The notes under the pieces: model-generated
The model's database searches: none
Seen by the model: only the letters and a program-made list of their open reading frames with translations
What the model was told of the DNA's origin: nothing
Shown: positions 7,346 through 19,925 of the stretch, one piece after another
Layout: each line of letters starts with the position of its first letter
How positions within the stretch are numbered: position 1 is the first letter of the stretch
NCBI RefSeq assembly: GCF_013184745.1
Contig: NZ_JAATVU010000058.1
Span: 1 to 36,102 of the forward strand
Source: Mangrovicoccus sp. HB161399
GTDB taxonomy: Bacteria; Pseudomonadota; Alphaproteobacteria; Rhodobacterales; Rhodobacteraceae
Direction: 5' to 3'
DNA length: 36,102 nt
Position numbers and translations under genes: made by a program

Positions 7346-7687
7346 ATGACCCGTTTCATCCTTGCCGCCGCCCTTGCCCTGACAGCCGGTACCGCTTCGG
7401 CCGGCGAGATCACCCTGGCCAAGCCGCTGGCCGGTGCCGCGCTGCACGAGGGCGGCGTCGACATGTCCGTCTACTGGACCGAGGTCGATGCAGGCTACGA
7501 AGTCGTCGCGACCTATCAGGGCGCGGCCGACCAGCAGGCCTCGCGCATCGCCATGGTCCTGACCGACGGCGACCGAGTAACCTTCGGCCTGCCGGGCACC
7601 CGCGGCTTGGTCTACAGCTTCGCCCGCGAGAACGGCGCGGTGACCGTCACCGGCACCCGCAAGGGCATCGACCTCGCAGAAGGCTGA
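7346..7687 (+). CDS. Small secreted protein of unknown function
   Basis: This 113-residue protein begins MTRFILAAALALTAGTASA, a clear Sec signal peptide with a likely cut after ASA (about residue 19). The mature part of about 94 residues reads GEITLAKPLAGAALHEGGVDMSV and so on. It has no cysteines and alternating hydrophobic residues suggesting a small beta-rich periplasmic or exported domain. I do not recognise the family. The ATG at 7346 is chosen because the signal peptide starts there; the frame is open further upstream to 7295. It stands alone, with two PhaR-type palindromes upstream and GC hairpins downstream, so its expression may be tied to carbon storage. Confidence 0.75.
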   Translation: MTRFILAAALALTAGTASAGEITLAKPLAGAALHEGGVDMSVYWTEVDAGYEVVATYQGAADQQASRIAMVLTDGDRVTFGLPGTRGLVYSFARENGAVTVTGTRKGIDLAEG

Positions 7688-7720
7688 TCGGCCGGATGCC
7701 TCCGGGCGTCCGAAGCCGAG

Positions 7721-7754
7721 GCGGTGCGCGCCGTCCCCCAGGGGTGCGCACCGC
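7721..7754 (+). terminator. GC-rich hairpin after the secreted protein gene
   Basis: GCGGTGCGC (7721-7729) pairs perfectly with GCGCACCGC (7746-7754). It starts 33 bases after the stop. It lacks a T tract, so it may be a weak or Rho-assisted end, or a 3' stabilising structure. Confidence 0.4.
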
Positions 7755-7767
7755 TGTAATTCCGGAC

Positions 7768-7790
7768 GCGGCGGGCGGAAAACCCGCCGC
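7768..7790 (+). terminator. Second hairpin between the secreted protein gene and trcR
   Basis: GCGGCGGG (7768-7775) pairs with CCCGCCGC (7783-7790) around CGGAAAA. Only short T runs follow. Together with the hairpin at 7721 it probably insulates trcR from the upstream gene. Confidence 0.4.
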
Positions 7791-7949
7791 ATTGCGCATT
7801 TCCGCTTCACTCCTGCGGCGCTTGTGCTTATATGTCCGCCAACCTCCCCCGACATCGAGGATTGGCGCCCAGGTCCGGCGCGGCGGCAGACCCCGCCAAC
7901 GGAACGGGCATGTCAAATCCGTCAGGGGACAGACGGAAGGACGAGGACC

Positions 7950-8723
7950 ATGGACAAACCGATTCACGCGAAGGCCACCGCCGTCTGGCTGGTGGAGAAC
8001 ACCACTCTCAGCTTCAAGCAGATCGCGGAATTCTGCGGCTTCCACGAGCTGGAGGTGCAGGGCATTGCCGATGGCGACGTCGCGGGCGGCGTGAAGGGCT
8101 TCGACCCGATCGCGAACAACCAGCTGACGGCCGAGGAAATCAAGCGGGGCGAGAACAGCCCGCTCTACAAGCTCAAGCTGAAGTTCAACGCCGCTGCCGT
8201 CGGCGAGGACAAGCGCCGCGGCCCGCGCTACACCCCGCTGTCGAAGCGCCAGGACCGGCCGAACGCGATCCTGTGGCTGGTCAAGTTCCACCCGGAGCTG
8301 GCCGACAGCCAGATCGCCAAGCTGGTCGGCACCACCAAGCCGACCATTCAGTCGATCCGCGAGCGGACCCACTGGAACATCGCCAACATGCAGCCGATCG
8401 ACCCGGTCGCGCTGGGGCTCTGCAAGCAGTCCGAGCTGGACGCTGCGGTGCACAAGGCGGCGGCGAAGCGCGCGGCCGAAGGCATCGTGATGACCGACGA
8501 GGAGCGCCGCAAGCTGGTCTCGACCGAGACCTCGCTGGGCATGGAGCCCTCCGAGCCGCGCCTGCCGTCGAACATGTCCGGGCTCGAGACCTTCTCGCTG
8601 ACCGGCGATCCGCGCGGCGATGACGACGACGAGGACCGCATGGATCCGCTGGTCGATGCGGACAGTTTCTTCAACCTGCCGTCGGACCAGCCCGACGAGG
8701 ATGACGAAGACGATCACCGCTGA
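7950..8723 (+). CDS. trcR: Cell-cycle transcriptional regulator TrcR (DUF1013)
   Basis: This 257-residue protein belongs to the alphaproteobacterial DUF1013 family, named TrcR in Caulobacter-type annotations. Visible features are an N-terminal helix-turn-helix-like region (AVWLVENTTLSFKQIAEFCGF), a basic middle segment (KRRGPRYTPLSKRQDRPNAI) and a second HTH-like stretch (DSQIAKLVGTTKPTIQSIRERTHWN). The tail is very acidic (DDDDEDRMD, then PDEDDEDDHR). A DNA-binding or RNA-polymerase-associated role is the family assumption. The ATG at 7950 follows an AGGACGAGGA ribosome site; upstream frame extension to 7824 is not protein-like. A strong terminator follows directly. Confidence 0.9.
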   Translation: MDKPIHAKATAVWLVENTTLSFKQIAEFCGFHELEVQGIADGDVAGGVKGFDPIANNQLTAEEIKRGENSPLYKLKLKFNAAAVGEDKRRGPRYTPLSKRQDRPNAILWLVKFHPELADSQIAKLVGTTKPTIQSIRERTHWNIANMQPIDPVALGLCKQSELDAAVHKAAAKRAAEGIVMTDEERRKLVSTETSLGMEPSEPRLPSNMSGLETFSLTGDPRGDDDDEDRMDPLVDADSFFNLPSDQPDEDDEDDHR

Positions 8724-8728
8724 GCGGC

Positions 8729-8754
8729 AGGCCCGGGCAAGTCCCGGGCCTTTT
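8729..8754 (+). terminator. Intrinsic terminator of trcR
   Basis: AGGCCCGGG (8729-8737) and CCCGGGCCT (8743-8751) form a 9-bp stem with loop CAAGT, followed by TTTT. It overlaps the stop codon region of the convergent recR gene. Confidence 0.88.
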
Positions 8755-9353
8755 CACATCCGGGTGCGGGCGGTCAGCGCTGCGGCGATGGTGCCGTCGT
8801 CGAGGTAGTCGAGCTCGCCGCCCACCGGCACGCCCTTGGCCAGAGAGCTGACCGAGACGCGGCCCTCCAGCATGTCCGCGATGTAATGCGCGGTGGTCTG
8901 GCCGTCGACGGTGGCGCCGAGTGCCAGGATGACTTCGGTCACGTTCTCCGCCACGACCCGGTCGGCGAGCTTCGGCAGGCCCAGATCCTCGGGGCCGACA
9001 GCGTCGAGCGCCGAGAGTGTCCCGCCCAGCACGTGGTAGCGGCCGCGGAACACGCCGGAGCGCTCCATCGCCCAGAGATCGGCGACATCCTCGACGATGC
9101 AGAGCTGGCCGGTGGCGCGGCGTTCGTCCTGGCAGATGGGGCAGAGATCCGCGGTGGCGACATTGCCGCAATTGAGGCATTCGCGCGCCGTGGCAGCGAC
9201 CTCGGACATCATTTCCGCGAGTGGCGCAAGCAGGAGCGAGCGCCTGGCGATCAGGTGCAGCACGGCGCGGCGGGCCGAGCGCGGCCCCAGGCCGGGCAGC
9301 TTGGCCATGAGATCGATCAGCGCGTCGATGGAGGCGGGCGGTTTCGTGGACAT
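8754..9353 (-). CDS. recR: Recombination mediator RecR
   Basis: This 199-residue protein works with RecF/RecO to load RecA onto SSB-coated single-stranded DNA gaps. The N-terminal helix-hairpin-helix region contains [17 protein letters not shown] (19-35). The C4 zinc finger uses Cys59, Cys62, Cys71 and Cys74 (CLNC...CPIC). The Toprim domain follows from about residue 82 ([17 protein letters not shown]), with the walker-like YHVLGG segment. Length is typical. I chose the ATG at 9353 (MSTKPP) rather than 9389 because it fits the family length. It converges with trcR, and uppP is 71 bp upstream on the same strand. Confidence 0.96.
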   Translation of the reverse strand: MSTKPPASIDALIDLMAKLPGLGPRSARRAVLHLIARRSLLLAPLAEMMSEVAATARECLNCGNVATADLCPICQDERRATGQLCIVEDVADLWAMERSGVFRGRYHVLGGTLSALDAVGPEDLGLPKLADRVVAENVTEVILALGATVDGQTTAHYIADMLEGRVSVSSLAKGVPVGGELDYLDDGTIAAALTARTRM

Positions 9354-9424
9354 GGCAAGGGGCAAAGCATGGCCAGCCGGGGCTGGCAAGGGGCAGGGCG
9401 CCGGACGCGCCCCGCCGCGGCGGA

Positions 9425-10228
9425 TCAGCTGTAGGCGACGGCCAGCAGGATGACGCCCAGCACGATGCGGTAGATCACGTAGGGCGTGAAGCTGACCGAC
9501 TTCAGCAGCCGGAACATGAGCACCAGAGCGACCAGCGCGGAGAGGAAGGACAGCACCGCGGCGATGCCGGCATCGGGCAGCTGGTCGGTCTTGCCCTCGG
9601 AGATGATGTCGATCAGCAGCAGCCCGCCGGCCATGGCGATGGTCGGGATCGACATCAGCATCGACAGCTTGGCGCCGCCGGTGCGCTGGTAGCCCAACTG
9701 CCGCGCGGCGGTGATGGTGATGCCCGAGCGCGAGGTGCCGGGGATCAGCGCCACGGCCTGCCAGAAGCCCATGATCAGCGCGTCGCGCAGGTTCCAGTCG
9801 GCATCTGTCTTGACCTCGGGACCCTTCTGGTCGGCCCAGTAGAGCACGATGCCGAAGATCAGCATCGTCCAGCCGATCACCGCGGTGGAGCGCAGCATGT
9901 CCTCGATGCCGGTGACCTTGAAGATCAGGCCGACGATGACCACCGGCACGGTCGCCACGATCAGCAGCCAGGCCAGCTTCGCGCCCTCGGTGTCGACCTT
10001 GCCCCGGGCCAGGCGGCCGAGGCCGAACAGGGCCGCTTTCACGTCTGCCCAGAAATAGATCACAACCGCAAAAAGTGTGCCGACATGGACTGCGACATCG
10101 ATCAGGAGCCCCTGATCCTCCATGCCGGTGAGGTTGGGCAGTAGAATCAGGTGGCCGGAAGATGAGATGGGAAGGAACTCGGTGATCCCCTGGATGACCG
10201 CGACGAGGAAGAGATGGAACAGAGTCAT
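9425..10228 (-). CDS. uppP: Undecaprenyl-diphosphate phosphatase UppP (BacA)
   Basis: This 267-residue polytopic inner-membrane enzyme recycles undecaprenyl diphosphate to the monophosphate carrier used for peptidoglycan and surface polysaccharides. It gives low-level bacitracin tolerance. The two signature regions are present: [15 protein letters not shown] (13-27, Glu17 and Ser/His catalytic set) and PGTSRSG (163-169). Six to eight hydrophobic helices fill the rest. Length is normal. It is divergent from gltD with a 223-bp AT-richer intergenic region, and it may be co-transcribed with recR downstream. Confidence 0.96.
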   Translation of the reverse strand: MTLFHLFLVAVIQGITEFLPISSSGHLILLPNLTGMEDQGLLIDVAVHVGTLFAVVIYFWADVKAALFGLGRLARGKVDTEGAKLAWLLIVATVPVVIVGLIFKVTGIEDMLRSTAVIGWTMLIFGIVLYWADQKGPEVKTDADWNLRDALIMGFWQAVALIPGTSRSGITITAARQLGYQRTGGAKLSMLMSIPTIAMAGGLLLIDIISEGKTDQLPDAGIAAVLSFLSALVALVLMFRLLKSVSFTPYVIYRIVLGVILLAVAYS

Positions 10229-10275
10229 ATGTGCAGACCGGATTTTTGGGGGAGGAGGATGTGGTGAGGGGTTTT

Positions 10276-10305
10276 ATATTACCACTACGTCAGCCACACT
10301 GTCCT
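10276..10305 (-). promoter_or_regulatory. Candidate promoter for uppP
   Basis: On the minus strand AGGACA (10300-10305) and TAATAT (10276-10281) are 18 bases apart, 48 bases upstream of the uppP ATG, in the AT-richest part of the uppP-gltD intergenic region. Match to sigma-70 consensus is moderate only. Confidence 0.3.
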
Positions 10306-10451
10306 AAATTTGGGGATTCCGGCCAATTCCGCGGCGATGCGGCGATAAATTTTTGCACTTAGGTCACCGTTGCTGACTTTTCTTTTGCCGCCCTTTCTGA
10401 TTAGGAACGGCACGAACACTTCTTGGACGACACAAGCAAGGATATGGCCTC

Positions 10452-11897
10452 ATGGCGGACCAGCGAATGCTCCAGTTTGTATCCGTACCACGGGACATGC
10501 CGGAGAAACGTGCGCCCAATCTACGCAAGCAGGATTTCAACGAGATCTATGCTGAATACGCGCGGACCAAGGCAGAAGAGCAGGCCGGGCGCTGCAGCCA
10601 GTGCGGCGTGCCCTACTGCCAGTCGCACTGCCCCCTGCACAACAACATCCCCGACTGGCTGCGCCTGACCGCGAACGACCGGCTGCAGGAAGCCTATGAG
10701 GTCAGCCAGGCCACCAACACCTTCCCCGAGATCTGCGGCCGCATCTGCCCGCAGGACCGTCTCTGCGAGGGCAACTGCGTGATCGAGCAGTCGGGCCACG
10801 GCACCGTGACCATCGGCTCGGTGGAGAAGTTCATCACCGACACCGCCTGGGAAGAGGGCTGGGTCCAGCCGATCGCCCCCGCCAAGGAGCGCTCCGAGAA
10901 GGTCGCGGTCATCGGCGCCGGGCCGGGCGGCCTGGCCGCTGCCGACGCGCTGCGCCGCAAGGGCATCCAGGTCACGGTCTACGACCGCTACGACCGCGCC
11001 GGCGGCCTGATGATGTACGGCATCCCGGGCTTCAAGCTGGAAAAGCACATCGTCCAGCGCCGGGTCGACCAGATGGCTGAAGGCGGCATCAAGTTCGTGA
11101 TGAATTGCAACGTGGGCGAGGACATCACCTTCGAGCAGATCCGCGAGGAGCATGATGCCATCCTGATCGCCACCGGCGTCTACAAGTCGCGCGACCTGAA
11201 GGGGCCGGGCGCCGGTGCCGAGGGCATCGTCAAGGCGATCGACTACCTGACCGCGTCCAACAAGGTCAGCCTCGGCGACACCGTCGCGGAATTCGACTCC
11301 GGCGAGCTGAACGCCAAGGACAAGAAGGTCGTCGTGATCGGCGGCGGCGACACGGCGATGGACTGCGTCCGCACCGCGATCCGCCAGGGCGCGACCAGCG
11401 TGAAGTGCCTCTACCGCCGCGACAAGGCCAACATGCCCGGCTCGCAGCGCGAGACCCAGAACGCGGAAGAGGAAGGCGTCGAATTCGTCTGGCTCTCCGC
11501 GCCGAAGGGCTTCGCCGACGAGGGCGGCAAGGTCTCGGGCGTGATGGTGCAGCGCATGCGCCTCGGCCAGCCCGACGCCTCCGGACGCCAGACCCCCGAA
11601 GTGATCGAGGGCGCGGATTACGTCGAGGATGCGGATCTGGTGGTCAAGGCGCTCGGCTTCGAGCCCGAGGACCTGCCGGGCCTCTGGGGCCAGCCCGAGC
11701 TGGAGATCACCCGCTGGGGCACGATCAAGGCCGATTTCCGCAGCCACGAGACCAGCCTGCCGGGCGTCTACGCAGTTGGCGACATCGTCCGCGGCGCCTC
11801 TCTGGTGGTCTGGGCGATCCGCGACGGCCGCGAGGCCGCGGATGCGATCCTCGCCCGGCTCGACGACGCCGCGTCCGCCTCGGTCGCTGCCGAGTAA
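10452..11897 (+). CDS. gltD: Glutamate synthase (NADPH) small subunit GltD
   Basis: This 481-residue subunit takes electrons from NADPH through FAD and passes them via 4Fe-4S clusters to the large subunit for glutamate formation from glutamine and 2-oxoglutarate. The N-terminal cysteine-rich domain has two four-Cys sets (Cys48/51/56/60 and Cys95/99/105/109). FAD binding is at VIGAGPGGLAAADAL (153-167) and NADPH binding at VVVIGGGDTAMDC. The C-terminal GDIVRGASLVVWAIRDGR is the second FAD motif. It precedes gltB, opposite to the E. coli order, and a GFA-family gene lies between them. Confidence 0.97.
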   Translation: MADQRMLQFVSVPRDMPEKRAPNLRKQDFNEIYAEYARTKAEEQAGRCSQCGVPYCQSHCPLHNNIPDWLRLTANDRLQEAYEVSQATNTFPEICGRICPQDRLCEGNCVIEQSGHGTVTIGSVEKFITDTAWEEGWVQPIAPAKERSEKVAVIGAGPGGLAAADALRRKGIQVTVYDRYDRAGGLMMYGIPGFKLEKHIVQRRVDQMAEGGIKFVMNCNVGEDITFEQIREEHDAILIATGVYKSRDLKGPGAGAEGIVKAIDYLTASNKVSLGDTVAEFDSGELNAKDKKVVVIGGGDTAMDCVRTAIRQGATSVKCLYRRDKANMPGSQRETQNAEEEGVEFVWLSAPKGFADEGGKVSGVMVQRMRLGQPDASGRQTPEVIEGADYVEDADLVVKALGFEPEDLPGLWGQPELEITRWGTIKADFRSHETSLPGVYAVGDIVRGASLVVWAIRDGREAADAILARLDDAASASVAAE

Positions 11898-11934
11898 GCG
11901 CGCCGCTCCGGCGGAAATGCCTAATTAACGATCT

Positions 11935-11955
11935 GCGCCGCATGTTTTGCGGCGC
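11935..11955 (+). repeat. Hairpin between gltD and the GFA gene
   Basis: GCGCCGC (11935-11941) pairs with GCGGCGC (11949-11955) around ATGTTTT. It starts 38 bases after the gltD stop, in the 196-bp gap. It could attenuate transcription or stabilise the gltD message; no T tract follows it. Confidence 0.4.
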
Positions 11956-12093
11956 CGGTCGGGCCAGCCGGATTTCCCGCGGGACCTGGCTGGCGCGCGC
12001 ATGGCACCCTGTCATCAGGACGCCCCCCGCGAATCGTCAACAGGCCTGCATCCCCGGCCGCCGGGGGCAGGGACAACGGCGCAAGAGGCTGCC

Positions 12094-12530
12094 ATGAGCG
12101 AGGATATCCTGGAAGGCCGGTGCATGTGCGGGGCGGTGACGCTGTCCGCCAGGCCCAAGGCGCCCGAGCTGCATGCCTGCCATTGCAGCAGCTGCCGCCG
12201 CTGGACCGGATCGGCCTTCGTCGAATTCGACGTCGCGCCCGAGGACCTGAAGGTCGAGGGCCCGGTGAAGAGCCGCGTGTCGTCGAACTGGGCGGAGCGC
12301 GCCTGGTGCGACGAGTGCGGCTCCACCCTGTGGTACCACCTGACGGTGCCGGGACAGGAATACTACGCGGTCAGCGCGGGGCTCTTCCCGAATTCGGGCG
12401 GGTTCGAGCTGACCAAGGAGATCTACATCGACCGCAAGCCCGACGGCTACCGTTTCGCGGGCAAGCGCAAGACTCTGACGAAACATGAAGTTGAGGCGTT
12501 GTTCGCCTCCTCTGCAGAAGGGGACCCGCA

Positions 12531-12534
<4 letters not shown>
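12094..12534 (+). CDS. GFA (glutathione-dependent formaldehyde-activating)/CENP-V family protein
   Basis: This 146-residue small zinc protein has the GFA cysteine pattern. CMCGAV at 10-15 gives Cys10 and Cys12; HACHCSSCRRWTGSAF gives Cys29, Cys31 and Cys34. WCDECGSTLWY near 71-81 gives Cys72 and Cys75. The founding member promotes S-hydroxymethylglutathione formation, but most homologues have no proven activity and that role should not be assumed. The ATG at 12094 begins right before the first Cys pair; earlier in-frame residues are not conserved-looking. The TGA overlaps the gltB start (ATGA), so translation of gltB is probably coupled to this gene. Confidence 0.88.
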
Positions 12535-17069
<4,535 letters not shown>

Positions 17070-17095
17070 GGCTGGACCAGCTGACGGAACGACAG

Positions 17096-17121
17096 CAGCC
17101 GCCCTCCGGGGCGGCTGTTTT
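17096..17121 (+). terminator. Intrinsic terminator of gltB
   Basis: CAGCCGCCC (17096-17104) pairs with GGGCGGCTG (17109-17117), with loop TCCG and a following TTTT. It lies 27 bases past the gltB stop. Confidence 0.9.
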
Positions 17122-17229
17122 CGTCAGGGCTGGGCCTGTCCGGCCGGAGGCTGTGCGGGCGGGACGGAAACGCGGAAGCCCGGGGCCGACAGCTGCGGTC
17201 CCGGGCTGGCGGGGCTGGCGGGTGCAGCC

Positions 17230-17457
17230 TCAGGTATGTACGATCTGCTGCGCCTTCTGGCGGGAGCCGACATGTTGCCGCTCGTTGAGGACGGCATCCA
17301 CGCGCAATGCGTTGGTGCCGAGCTGGACAGCGATTTCCTGCTGACCCTGTCCTCGCCAATGCAGGATCCAGGCGTCGACCGCCTGGTCGAACGTCATGAA
17401 ATATGCCGCGGCATGGTCGCCGGAGGGGCTTACCGCGGAGACCGGTGCGATATACAT
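17230..17457 (-). CDS. Small HTH-like protein, unknown function
   Basis: This 75-residue ORF starts MYIAPVSAVSPSGD. Its second half reads EIAVQLGTNALRVDAVLNER, which fits a helix-turn-helix (recognition helix about ALRVDAVLN). Coding is supported by a good ribosome site on the minus strand, GAGGAG about 9 bases before the ATG, and by a plausible amphipathic composition. There is no other gene in this 600-bp convergent/divergent space. I do not recognise a named family. It may be a small DNA-binding regulator, and its direction is divergent from mtgA. It could still be spurious because high-GC DNA gives long open frames. Confidence 0.6.
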   Translation of the reverse strand: MYIAPVSAVSPSGDHAAAYFMTFDQAVDAWILHWRGQGQQEIAVQLGTNALRVDAVLNERQHVGSRQKAQQIVHT

Positions 17458-17664
17458 GGTCGCCTACTCCTCAGGGTCGGGCACAACTGTGCCGACACAT
17501 GCAAATAATCAGCGCTGACTCATTAAAGAATGCCTTCGAAGCGGCGTCCAGTTTGTCTTTCGTTCAAATTCGTTAGAGCTTTACTGACTTCAGCTGCCGT
17601 TAACCATGCCAGCCGCGTCAGCCTGCGCCTTGACCCCTGTACGGTGCCATGTTTTCTGCCTGTC

Positions 17665-18384
17665 ATGGGGCGCAAGGCAGCAAAGAAGACGGCGAAGAAG
17701 ACGCCGCGGCGGGAGCTCCGGATCCCGGTGCGGCGATGGCTGGTCAGGGGGCTCTTGGGCCTGCTGGCGGCGGTTGCGCTGATGATCGGCGCCTATGCGG
17801 TGCTGCCGGTCCCGATCACCCCCTATCAGGTCTCCGAGGCCCGGCGCCTGGGCGGGATCGAGAAGGAATGGGTTCCGGTCCAATACATTAGCCCGGTAAT
17901 GCTGCGCTCCGTTGTCGCCGCGGAGGACGCGAACTACTGCGAGCACTGGGGCTTCGACATCGCCGCGCTGCGGACGGCAATCGCGGGCGGCGCGCAGCGC
18001 GGCGGCTCGACCATCTCGCAGCAGACGGTCAAGAACGTGTTTCTCTGGCAGGGCCGGAGCTGGCCGCGCAAGGCGCTCGAGGCGCTTTTGACGCCCGCCG
18101 CCGAACTGGTCTGGTCGAAGCGGCGGCTTCTTGAAATTTACCTTAACGTCATCGAATTCGGTGACGGAATCTTCGGCATCCAGGCGGCGTCGCACCATTA
18201 TTTCGGACTGGATGCAGCGGATCTCAACGCGGTCCAGGCGGCGCGGCTGGCCGCGATTCTCCCCGATCCCAAGGACCGCTCGGCGGATGCGCCGAGTTCC
18301 TTCGTGCGCCGGCGGGCCGCGCAGATTGTCGACGGCGCCGAAACCATCCGCAGGGACGGGCGGGCGGGCTGTTTCGAAAAGTGA
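17665..18384 (+). CDS. mtgA: Monofunctional biosynthetic peptidoglycan transglycosylase
   Basis: This 239-residue GT51-family enzyme polymerises lipid II into glycan strands at the periplasmic face. A basic N-terminus (MGRKAAKKTAKKTPRR) and one membrane anchor (about 24-46) precede the transferase domain. Signature motifs are AAEDANYCEHWGFD with catalytic Glu87, RGGSTISQQTVKN (112-124) and the later RRLLEIYLNVIEFGDGIFG. There is no transpeptidase domain. The ATG at 17665 is chosen because the earlier frame (from 17530) is not MtgA-like; no strong ribosome site is seen. A lone TTAACCAT, matching a CtrA half-site, lies upstream near 17600 but has no partner. Confidence 0.94.
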   Translation: MGRKAAKKTAKKTPRRELRIPVRRWLVRGLLGLLAAVALMIGAYAVLPVPITPYQVSEARRLGGIEKEWVPVQYISPVMLRSVVAAEDANYCEHWGFDIAALRTAIAGGAQRGGSTISQQTVKNVFLWQGRSWPRKALEALLTPAAELVWSKRRLLEIYLNVIEFGDGIFGIQAASHHYFGLDAADLNAVQAARLAAILPDPKDRSADAPSSFVRRRAAQIVDGAETIRRDGRAGCFEK

Positions 18385-18402
18385 ACCGCGCCGGGGACAA
18401 AA

Positions 18403-18481
18403 GTGACGCAAGGTAATGCATGTCTGCGGCAAGCCTCTGCCGCTAATCTTTTTCCGTCCGGACCTGGGCGTGACGCAAGGT
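18403..18481 (+). repeat. Pair of 12-bp direct repeats before the AlgX-like gene
   Basis: GTGACGCAAGGT occurs at 18403-18414 and again at 18470-18481, in the 125-bp gap between mtgA and the next gene. The second copy overlaps a dyad CCGGACC (18458-18464) / GGTCCGG (18479-18485). These may be regulator-binding sites for the downstream gene, whose ATG is 28 bases after the second copy. Confidence 0.5.
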
Positions 18482-18509
18482 CCGGGGACGGACTCGGACG
18501 GATGGAAGA

Positions 18510-19823
18510 ATGGATGCAGTGACGGCGTCAAGCGGCATGTCCGGCGTGATGGACAATATCGAGGAACGCGCGCTGACAGGCTGGGTCAAGGGGCTGGCGC
18601 CGGAACAGGTCGGCCTTTGGCGCGACGGCACGCGTCTGGCTGCGGCGGCGGCCTGGGACCGTCCCTTTCCGGAGCACATGAAGGTCGGCTTTGCCGGTTT
18701 CCGCGTCGAGATGCCCGACGGATTCGAGCCGGCCGAGCTGTTCTCCGGCGGCGCGGAGCTGCGGATGGAGGCGCCGGGCGGGTACCTTCGGATGCCGATC
18801 TGGCCGCCGGTTGCGCTGACCACGCTGGTGCGCCATCTCGGCCAGCAGGAAATCGACATCGCGCTCGACCGGCTCGGCCCGGGAGAGCGGGCGAAGCTGG
18901 GACTGGGCGCAGCCTTGGCCGAGGATTTGAAGGGCGGCATGCCGCGGCTCGGCACGGCCTCGCCCGATCAGGCGGCGCGTGTGGGGCGCGACGGCATGCT
19001 GCTGCTCCATGCCGGCAGCAACGGCCTGGACCAGCTCTACCAGGAGGCGCGCGAGGGCATCCCCGAGGCAGCGGCCTGGGGCGCCCTGTCGGCCGCGCGC
19101 CGCGCGAAGGCGCGCGAGGCGGGCGTGGTCTATGTCCAGGCGCTGATGCCCGAGAAGAACTCCGTCGCCTCTGCCTTCGATCCGAACCGGGGCGCAGTGC
19201 CAAGCCCGGTCTACCAGGAGGCCGCGCGGGCGATGTCGGTCCGCGAGGAGGGCTATGTCTTCGTCGACTGGTATCACCCTTTCCGCGGTTCGGTGGCTCC
19301 TGACACGATCTTCCGGCGCAAGGACACCCATCTGACGACCTTCGGCGCGCAGGCTGCCATGACCCGGCTCTACCGGCTGCTGGAGCGGACCGGGCTGCCG
19401 CTCAGGGCGGAGGGGACGCTGCGTGCGGAGCGGCTGGAATCCGATCTCGGCGGGCGCTTCCCCGAGCAGGCCGACGAGACCGTCTATCTGGCGGATGCGC
19501 TGGCACGGACGGATGGCAGCGGAACCGTTCCGGCGCCGGAGCTCGTCGCCTCCGCCGCGCCGGAAAAGGGCTATCTCGGCACGATGAAGCACTGGCGCTC
19601 GCCGCAGGCGCCGGATCCGCGCCGGGTCCTGGTCTTCGGCAATTCCTTCTTCGCCACAGGGGAAAACTCCACGCAGCTTTCCTTCTGGACCGCGCGGCTG
19701 TTTGCCGAGACCAAGTTCGTCTGGTCGCCGGGCTTCGACTGGGATCTGGTGGAGGAATTCTCCCCCGACATCGTGATCGGCCAGACGATCGAGCGTTTCC
19801 TGATGGAAGTTCCGGCGGCCTGA
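18510..19823 (+). CDS. AlgX/AlgJ-like SGNH domain protein with N-terminal accessory domain
   Basis: This 437-residue protein has two parts. Residues about 10-75 (VMDNIEERALTGWVKGL ... AGFRVEMPDGF) resemble the small GW-containing beta domain found beside glycosyltransferase domains in Rhodobacteraceae. From about 165 on it resembles the AlgX/AlgJ SGNH acetyltransferase fold: LLLHAGSNGLDQLY, then VVYVQALMPEKNSV, then an Asp-x-His pair at Asp272/His274 (KDTHLT). The GxSxx-type serine is Ser379 in VFGNSFF, followed by SPDIVIGQTIERFL. These would be the catalytic set for O-acetyl transfer or hydrolysis on a polysaccharide. No signal peptide is seen. GGATGGAAG precedes the ATG. No alginate genes are nearby, so the substrate is unknown. 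Confidence 0.72.
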   Translation: MDAVTASSGMSGVMDNIEERALTGWVKGLAPEQVGLWRDGTRLAAAAAWDRPFPEHMKVGFAGFRVEMPDGFEPAELFSGGAELRMEAPGGYLRMPIWPPVALTTLVRHLGQQEIDIALDRLGPGERAKLGLGAALAEDLKGGMPRLGTASPDQAARVGRDGMLLLHAGSNGLDQLYQEAREGIPEAAAWGALSAARRAKAREAGVVYVQALMPEKNSVASAFDPNRGAVPSPVYQEAARAMSVREEGYVFVDWYHPFRGSVAPDTIFRRKDTHLTTFGAQAAMTRLYRLLERTGLPLRAEGTLRAERLESDLGGRFPEQADETVYLADALARTDGSGTVPAPELVASAAPEKGYLGTMKHWRSPQAPDPRRVLVFGNSFFATGENSTQLSFWTARLFAETKFVWSPGFDWDLVEEFSPDIVIGQTIERFLMEVPAA

Positions 19824-19925
19824 GCGGCCGGGGCCTGCCTGCCGCGGCCAATCGCGCGGCGGGCCATGGACATCGCCCGGAAGGCGCGGCAAGAGGGGAG
19901 CGCAGGCAATCCGAGGCGCGTCTTC

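Noticed and set aside
10340-10400. Possible NtrC or sigma-54 site before gltD
   Set aside because: TGCACTTAGGTCACC has only one NtrC-like half and the GG/GC spacing of sigma-54 promoters is not met.
17590-17610. CtrA box before mtgA
   Set aside because: Only a single TTAACCAT half is present; the second TTAA at the proper spacing is missing.
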